Of a stretch of 64,000 bases of DNA, positions 57,300-64,000 are shown piece after piece. Every line of letters starts with the position of its first letter. Positions within the stretch are counted from its first letter, which is position 1. The notes beneath the pieces were generated by a model that did no database searches, was not told the origin of the DNA, and saw nothing but the letters and a program-made list of their open reading frames with translations. Source of the DNA: Castor canadensis. Taxonomy: Eukaryota > Chordata > Mammalia > Rodentia > Castoridae. Both the position numbers and the translations under genes were made by a program. The stretch spans positions 48,117,638 through 48,181,637 of the forward strand of contig NC_133398.1 of NCBI RefSeq assembly GCF_047511655.1, written 5' to 3'.

Positions 57300-60200
57300 A
57301 CCCCATTCTCTTGCCGGTTGCCACGATCTAAACTCATTGCTGTCGAATTTCTCCACAACTTTTTTTGTGTGTATTTTTTAACTGTGGAAGGAAAGTTGAC
57401 ATGCTACTTTCAGAACAAAAAAGGTTATATAATATCTATATTTCTTATGCAACTTTTATACTGTTACATTTCAAACATTATGAGCACAAAACCCTCAAAC
57501 AGCTCAAGAAACTAACAAGGAATAATACTTTAATTCATCTGAGAGGGTATGCCGTTTGAAATTTTCATCTTAAGTCAAATATTGTCAACTCATTTACATA
57601 CCCAAACTGCATCATTTACTGTTTTAAAAAGTTATGAGTACTTTACAGAGCCTTTATTATAAAATGCTAAAGTCACTCCCTCCTCTGCCCTCAGGAGTGT
57701 AAGGGTTTATTTAGCTTACAGCAATATTGTCCATAATGGCTTTAAGTATTCCTGTGAGGGACTGCTCTTTTATAAAGAAACTTCAGTGAAATAATCAATT
57801 GAACTTATTACTTTTTCAGCTTTGAAACCATTCTTTTTGCAATTTTATCCACAACAAACTTTTTTTCTCCATCTTTAAACAGCTCCCTCAATCTCTCTCC
57901 TTATTGCTAGAATTCAAAATAATGCTGAAGACTTTGAAGATAGTATCAGAGCTAATATTGCTAAATCAGAATTTGAATATCTTTTAAATGCTTTTCTAAT
58001 GCAAGTGGATAATTCTTTTGCTTTATTATGACTAAAGAGGGGTTGATTACCTTTTTGCTTAAGCTTGACTGAGATGTTTACACATAGCCTTTGTTAATTC
58101 CAAGAAGTACAGTGTATATTAATGTTATAGACCATGACATGAATTTCAAAGTGAAATCTACATCCAGATATCATTTGCTTTAAAGTGGCTGTATCCAGTT
58201 TTATTTATAAAAATTGGAGTACATGTTGCTTATGATACATCTATCCATTTAAAAAATTTAAATTTAAAAACCTCCATTTTATCTAGGAAGTAAACTAGCA
58301 TTTTAGGGTATTTTCAATTTCTTAAATAATCTCACTCCTACAGAGCAAAAACAACATGTCAAAGATGACAATATTTTGAAAAATATTTCCTCCTCTGCCC
58401 ACAGTGAAAAAGAGCATATGTAACATTTAATACTTTATATTTAAATGAACAAATTTACCATTTACCATGTAACATCTTTATATAAAACACATACTAGATT
58501 TTCATTGCTCCACACCCCCACCCCAGCTTTATATACCCCTCCATCCTTTTGGAAAATACACCCTTGCAACACACAAATCTTTCTTGTGAAGATATATACA
58601 CTGGGTAGAAATACCCAGTTAGAAGGCACTTATATAATTGCAATGATAAAGATTTTCTTTAAAGTGCTGAGATTATATGAACACACAAAAGTAATGCAAT
58701 ACCAAGTTAAGAATATCATACCAAGGAGAAAAGACAATTCATTTCATAGATGCATCTGATTAAATCAAATAGCATTATACTTTTACTCAAGTTGTATTTA
58801 TTTAAGAGTTATTTCTTTGTACTGAGCTGGAGGTAAGGGGAGGGGTTGAAGGAGATGACAACAAACTCAACCTTCTGTTAGTCACACTCTTGTCCTAGAG
58901 AGGGTACAGTCTTTCTTTTTCCCAGCCCCTTGACTTCATTTCTTCAAACTGATTTTTTTTTTCTTCTTCTTCTTCTTGCCCTGAGTTTCACCCAGGACTA
59001 GAGAAATTAAGACCCCAGGGGCTATTGTTATATAAAAAGTAAGGGAGGAGGTTAGGAAAAAAATGTAATGCTAGCTTTAAGGTAACATATAGATTCAGGC
59101 CTATTTTTCATCCCCTCCCAGTTATTGTCATGCAAAGTAATAGAACTCTGGACATTGTCATATGGGCTATGCAGAGATAAACACTTCTTCTGTTTTTGTT
59201 TTTCTTTTGCCATTAATCAGTTATCAACACTCCAGGACACTCTCAAGAAAGACAGATTTATTTTACCCACCCTTCCAAGTCATTTTGCTGAGACCATCTT
59301 TCCCCTTCCTCTCTTATGACACCCCAACCTTTCTGCAATCTTTCTTACCTGTGCCTTCTCTTTTCAGCATTCTCAAAGACTGTGACTAGTAGTAAGTAAA
59401 CAAGTAAAGGATGTTTTTCAGAAAGACATGTGCCTCTAGAGAAAATATATTACACTGATTGTGTAAGAAATGCAAATACTGAAAGAAGTTGGCACTATCT
59501 TTCAAGACTAAAGAAGAAATTCTGGCTGGAAAGGAGCTTAGGTCAAGTGAATATTGTCTCTATTGATACCTCAAGATAAGCCCAAGGACTTCATTTTCAT
59601 TTAAGAGGAAGAAATAAATATCATGAATAAAAGTGTATTTCAGCTTCCTGAATGTTATTAAAATATGGGTTTGTAACACAGTAACCTTCACCTATAAAGC
59701 AGAAACGTTGACAGTACTTGGTCTTCTGGTTAAACTTTCCAATCCTCAGAGAAAGAGCCCTGGTAAAGGTTCCACTATCCTCACAGTCAAGCATTACATG
59801 TGTGGTCCAAGAACTGTACCGCCAGCTAACGCAAAGGAGTGGCTTGTTCTAATTTTATATACAGATGCTCTTTTTGAGTCATCATACCACCCCCATGTGA
59901 AGGACCTTATCTCTACTCCGTACCTGTAATTCCTGGGCAGGATGATTCTCCTACTGTTTTCTATTCTGACATGAAGTGAAAGCTAATTCAAACCGTGTAG
60001 CTTTACTTAAAAGCATTTCTGACTTCAGACTTAACCTAAAAAGATGTTTTAAAAAACATCTCCAATATGCATATGTTAAAACAGAGAAAGACATACAATT
60101 GCCTAATATCTAACACACAATACTGGAACACAAATCGAAAAAGGCATGCGGGCAAGTAATGGATGTACATTCGTCCTTTCCACTCAGATCAAAGAGAGGG

Positions 60201-60479
60201 AGCTCTCAATGACTCATACATACCGGACAGAGTATAATGTTATAAAGAAATATGCCAAAGATGCAGCAGTGATGGAAAAGGAAATGAATCTTTCGGATGC
60301 AGAAAGATTTAAAAGGAAAGGAGCTTGTGCCATATCGCAAACTCTGATAGTACAGTTCCAACCCTCCCACGTTGCTCTCTTCCCATCTCTTTTTTGCTTC
60401 TTGCATTTCCCTTCGCCGCCAGTGTTAAGTGTGTACCTCCCCGCACAACTTACCTTGAAACGGGACTCCATTGAGCTCT
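57300..60479. other. Repeat-free non-coding sequence between two promoter candidates
   Basis: No transposon recognised. A CTT run lies at 58960. The 57840-58100 stretch is unique-looking and rich in AT-type factor sites. No coding exon recognised. Confidence 0.5.
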
Positions 60480-60727
60480 CGAGAGTGACACAAGCTACTC
60501 GCCAATCGTATCATGCTGCTTCGCCTGGGCGGCCTCAATGGGAGCGCCTGGACCAATCAGAAACCTGGGGCGATGAGCAAGTTGCGTTGTGGTACGACTC
60601 GGCGTATACTTCCGCGCGTGCCGCCCGGGATAGGAGCCTGGCAGAGCAGCTGCACACACGGCAGTGCGGAGGCAGAGAAGGGGTTGGTGATACGGTGCTA
60701 TAAATCTGTGGTCCAGTCCACCTCCCT
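60480..60727 (+). promoter_or_regulatory. CCAAT/TATA promoter
   Basis: Two CCAAT boxes on the plus strand (60502-60506 and 60553-60557, each in the CCAATC form bound by NF-Y) are followed by CpG-rich sequence (TTCCGCGCGTGCCGCCCGGG, about 60610-60629) and a TATAAA at 60699-60704. The TATA box predicts initiation near 60728. Spacing of about 145-200 bases from CCAAT to TATA is longer than the most common arrangement. The gene is not recognised. A CpG-rich TATA promoter in a transposon-poor domain fits a regulated developmental or signalling gene. Confidence 0.75.
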
Positions 60728-61169
60728 TTTAAGACGTCCTCCCCCCTTATTTCTGTTCTCACTTAGAGATGCAGCAGCTTACTCCTGTAGCGACCTACTA
60801 AAAAGCAACAAGGAGAAAGACATCGTCTTTTTGAAAAAAACGTTCTTTCGTCTCTTTTCTTTGTTCCTTGGTTTGTTTTTCTTGCCCCTTTTTGTTTAGT
60901 TGAACGGCAATAGGAGGGTAGTCTCTCCGTCTTTTTAAACTCTCTTTTTTAAGTTCCCCCTCCCCTTTCATATTTTTTTTCGCCATTTGTTTTAGCATTG
61001 GACTTCGGGGTCGAAAGCGTTTCTTTTTATTTGCTTCTTTTAAGCCGAGCACAGTTTAGGTTTCGTGCTGTCTTAAGAGAACTATCCAGCAGCTTCTTGC
61101 TCATCCTTATTGGGAGAACTGCACCGTTACTTTAAAAACACACATACACAAAAACCTTAAGGGAGAAAG
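60728..61169 (+). other. Probable untranslated first exon with consensus splice donor
   Basis: From the predicted start about 30 bases after TATAAA, the sequence runs 440 bases to GAAAG|GTAAGT (donor at 61170-61175), a near-perfect 5' splice site. The exon has T-rich stretches and ends A-rich. The ATG at 60769 opens only a 10-codon frame, so the exon looks non-coding and the protein would start further right. Gene identity not recognised. Confidence 0.6.
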
Positions 61170-64000
61170 GTAAGTTTCGGTTTGGTTTCTTTAATCATTA
61201 GTTGCAGCGATGCGCTGGCAAACCCAGAAAACCTGTAAGTGAGCGGAATACAGAATGTGAAGTTAATTGCACATGTTTGCCTCATTTTAAAGCTACTGCT
61301 CTGTTTTTTTTTTTTTTTAAATTCTAAAGAGCTAGACTTAAAAAGACAGCGGACGCATGCTTACCGTACTGAAAATATTGCAAAATGTCAGTGGCAGAAA
61401 CTCTTAAGTGGTCAATGTGGCCAGGGGAGAGGAGTACAATGGGAGGCTAGATGTGGAGTGAGCTTCGGGATGGAGGTTGGAAGTTCATTTCGTGGAAAGA
61501 GAGGGGTAACTTAGGTGTTGGGGAACACATGCCTCTACTTTCGCAAAGAAAACGGAGGACCGGAGGAGACAGAGGCTTTACTATCATGAAGGGGAAAATC
61601 AGAAGCCTGGACTTGCAGAATAGAACTGGGAAAAAAAAAAATCCGGCTTAATTGCATTAAACCAGCTAGCATGTGCTGGGGAGAAGGGGTGGCCAGATGG
61701 AATTTAGATGCTGCACCAGGCAGCGAGTTGTAGTTGACTGAGAAAAGTACATGCCGCCTTTGGGCTGGGGCTGGGCAGGAGCTAGGGTGGCTGGAAGCTG
61801 TCAAAACTCATCTTTGAGAGGTACGCGGGGCTCTAATTCATGGACGCCAAAGACCGTCATTTAGATTTAAAAGAAGATAGCCAATTTGAGGCCGAATCCT
61901 TAAGCCTGTACCGGATATGAGATTCCCTTTGTTCAGAAAACCGTAAATAAGATCCTTGGAGCTGTGTCTGTAAAGTGGCGGCTGCCTGGGAGCCTCGCTG
62001 AGCTGGGCGCTGGGAAGTGGATTGCAAGCCCTGTCCTTGGTCCTAGGCGGCTGAGTCAGTCATTCTTGGGGGAAAGAGGGGGTACCCCTTCGCAGCCACC
62101 CCGGGAGTAGACTTGGCTACGTAGCCTTCATCCCTCTCTTCCCCACTCCCCTTCCTGGAATAGCTATTGTTAAAATTGAGGCCAGGAGAAAGATGGTTGG
62201 GGATGAGAAGCTGGGCAGACAGGCACATGCTGCATTTTAACTTTTGTGATTTCTCGGGGTTTAGAAAAAACCAGCTGGCTTGCTACTGCGAAAGAGCAAA
62301 TATCCCACGGTAGCCGTGGGAAAGAGGGAGGATGTTCGCTGGGCGGGGAGGGCGGGGGAGGTGGTGGTGGTGGAATGAGGTGCTGGCTTTGCCTAGGAGA
62401 AGTTTAAAATATTGGCACGGAGCTTGTGGGCGAGTGTGTGCGTGAGAGCACCCGTGTGGTGCCCAAGAGGCAGAGGACGGGAAAAGGTACAAAGCTGGCC
62501 GGGCTCATTAATTCCTCGCTGCTCTCCGTTCCACTCTCCCTCTGGGTTGCAAAGGCCAGCGCGTGCCAGCTTTCCCTTGGCTGGACGCTGCAGGGGCGGT
62601 GGGGACTAGGGATGGCAAGGTGACAGTGCCCACTACGGAGCTCCGCGGCCCACAGGACCTCGCGTGGCCATTGTTGCTTAATTTATGCCTAGCACGTTTA
62701 CTACATACCCACCTATTTCACGTCTGTAAAGAATTCATAGGAGAGCTATACAACTGTGGAAAATTGAAGGTTGGGTATGTTCCCCCGTTTTCCATTTTCA
62801 AGTGTCGGTTAGCAAAACAGACGTCGAGACTGGGTATTTTCTCTCGTAATTACCAGCTGCAGGTCTGGCTTTATTGTGGCGAGGGTGAGAGAAATAGCCA
62901 ACCATTTAGTATTTACTCTTGACACGGCTGGACAGGGATGGATGTCTCTGTACTTCTTCCCAGAAATGCAAGGATTCCCCTCCCCTCTCGCCCCCCCTCA
63001 TCATGTATAAACATTGCAGTTGGTTAAGATTCTAAACCTTCACCCTTCTCCACACCTCTATATCTATCCTCAGGATGATGGGGTGGGAGATGAATATGTT
63101 TTATTTCCTAGGCCTACTCACTGCAACCTATAAAATATAGATTTAAAATTAAATGGGAGGAGAAAAAATACAGAGCAGACAATAGTAACCGAACAAATTA
63201 TTTTCCTAATTGAAAATCAGTTCCTGAAGGTCAAGAAAAGGTTGTTTTTGTTTTGGGGGAACTGAAGGGTAGGAAATCTCATTGGGTCCTGTAAGACTTT
63301 CTTATAAAATGGCTTCTTAAATGGGACATCTGAGAGATTTGTAAGAATTTGAGCAAAGAAGTCCGCAAAAAAGAAAAAAACCCGTTGTGTTTCAAAGTCG
63401 CCTTTTGTGAGATTAAAAACTATTTTCCTTAGTTACTGCTGTCATTCCCTGAGTCTGTCTGAACAACAGGCCCTATGGCTTCCCCTTCCCTCTTTTAATC
63501 AAGCGCTCCAGCACCCCGCTTTAAAAGCTGACCTGTTCTAGAGTTCTCCACGAAAATGCGAGATTGTAGACAGAAATGGTTTGGTAGACTTGGAAAAATC
63601 TGTTGGGAGGGAAGAGAGAGATCTCCCATAACTTTGAGAAGACAGCTTCAGGAAGTAGGGCGTAGAGCACTGTAAGAGTTTTAGGTTTGGATTAGGTAGG
63701 CCCATTTTCTCTTAATATTTGGGAACTGGCATTCTTAGCAAGCCCCAGTGCATGGATGGGAATATTATAATTAACTGTTTAGAGGGAGGTCATAGAGGCG
63801 CAGGCGCCTTGAGCCGTTTTCCCAGGAATCCTTACAAAGTCAGTTAAGGTCATTTAATTGTAAATCCGAATTTGGGGTGACACGAAATGCTGATGTAGAA
63901 TCAATCAGCTATTTCCGGTGTCCCCAGCGTGGGTCCCTCAAATTGAGGGATACCTGTCTCCATTTCAACCATAGTTGTTGAGTCCCTTACTTTATTATAT
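61170..64000 (+). other. Probable first intron, transposon-free, GC-rich in its first part
   Basis: Follows the donor at 61170. G+C remains raised to about 62680 (for example GGGCGGGGAGGGCGGGGG at 62341-62358 and a GTGGTGGTGG run just after), then falls. No SINE, LINE or LTR in 2.8 kb. No second exon or coding frame recognised before the window ends. Confidence 0.5.

Noticed and set aside
60146..60703. 185-residue plus-strand open frame
   Set aside because: It runs straight through the CCAAT/TATA promoter, has no recognisable domain, and ends at the TATA box; a chance frame in GC-rich DNA.
1..64000. A new defence, RNA-guided or other undescribed gene system
   Set aside because: Apart from retroelements no multi-gene cluster or unknown protein family is visible; the remaining structure is regulatory or repetitive.

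Overview
The window is nuclear DNA of a placental mammal, most likely a rodent. There are no bacterial-style genes, and most of the left half consists of LINE-1, MaLR LTR elements, SINEs and microsatellites. The commonest SINE is a composite: a B1/Alu-like half (7SL-derived, 'ggctcatgcctgtaatcc', 'actcaggaggcagagatca') joined to an ID-like, tRNA-derived half ('gtggagtggctcaag', 'ccctgagttcaa', 'ccccagtac'). From memory this resembles the dimeric SINEs of beavers, kangaroo rats and gophers (Castorimorpha). I hold that assignment with moderate confidence only.

Region 1 (1-5354, minus strand) is the 5' two-thirds of a gammaretrovirus-like endogenous provirus. In transcription order it has a 5' LTR (5354-4928), a primer-binding site complementary to tRNA-Gln (4925-4908), a leader with an in-frame non-AUG glyco-Gag-like extension, an intact 566-codon gag, a TGA gag terminator in frame with protease and reverse transcriptase, and an integrase frame that is open to the window edge. 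Pol is broken by an in-frame TGA (2036-2038) and by a deletion plus frameshift in RNase H (about 870-905). The 3' end of pol, env and the 3' LTR lie outside the window. A second, unrelated solo LTR lies just to the right (5626-6081, plus strand).

Region 2 (about 6-32 kb) is ordinary accessory DNA. It holds two old LINE-1 copies in the same orientation, a decayed MaLR provirus (24950-26930), several solo MaLR LTRs of the same broad type, an MLT1-like LTR, MIRs, about fifteen SINEs and many simple repeats.

Region 3 (about 32-64 kb) is strikingly poor in recent transposons: one clear lineage-type SINE in about 32 kb. It contains a CpG-rich block with a CAGGTG-bearing minisatellite (35.8-36.5 kb), a second GC-rich block near 37 kb, a TATA-containing promoter candidate at about 56.0 kb, and a strong promoter plus untranslated first exon at 60.5-61.17 kb (two CCAAT boxes, a TATA box and a consensus splice donor). 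This layout suggests the 5' regulatory domain of a plus-strand developmental gene whose coding exons lie to the right. I could not identify the gene, and I see no convincing cellular protein-coding exon in the window.

I found no clearly new biological system. The items most worth checking are the intact gag with its glyco-Gag-like extension and tRNA-Gln primer site, the unnamed promoter and first exon, the E-box minisatellite, and several perfect inverted repeats in otherwise ordinary sequence.
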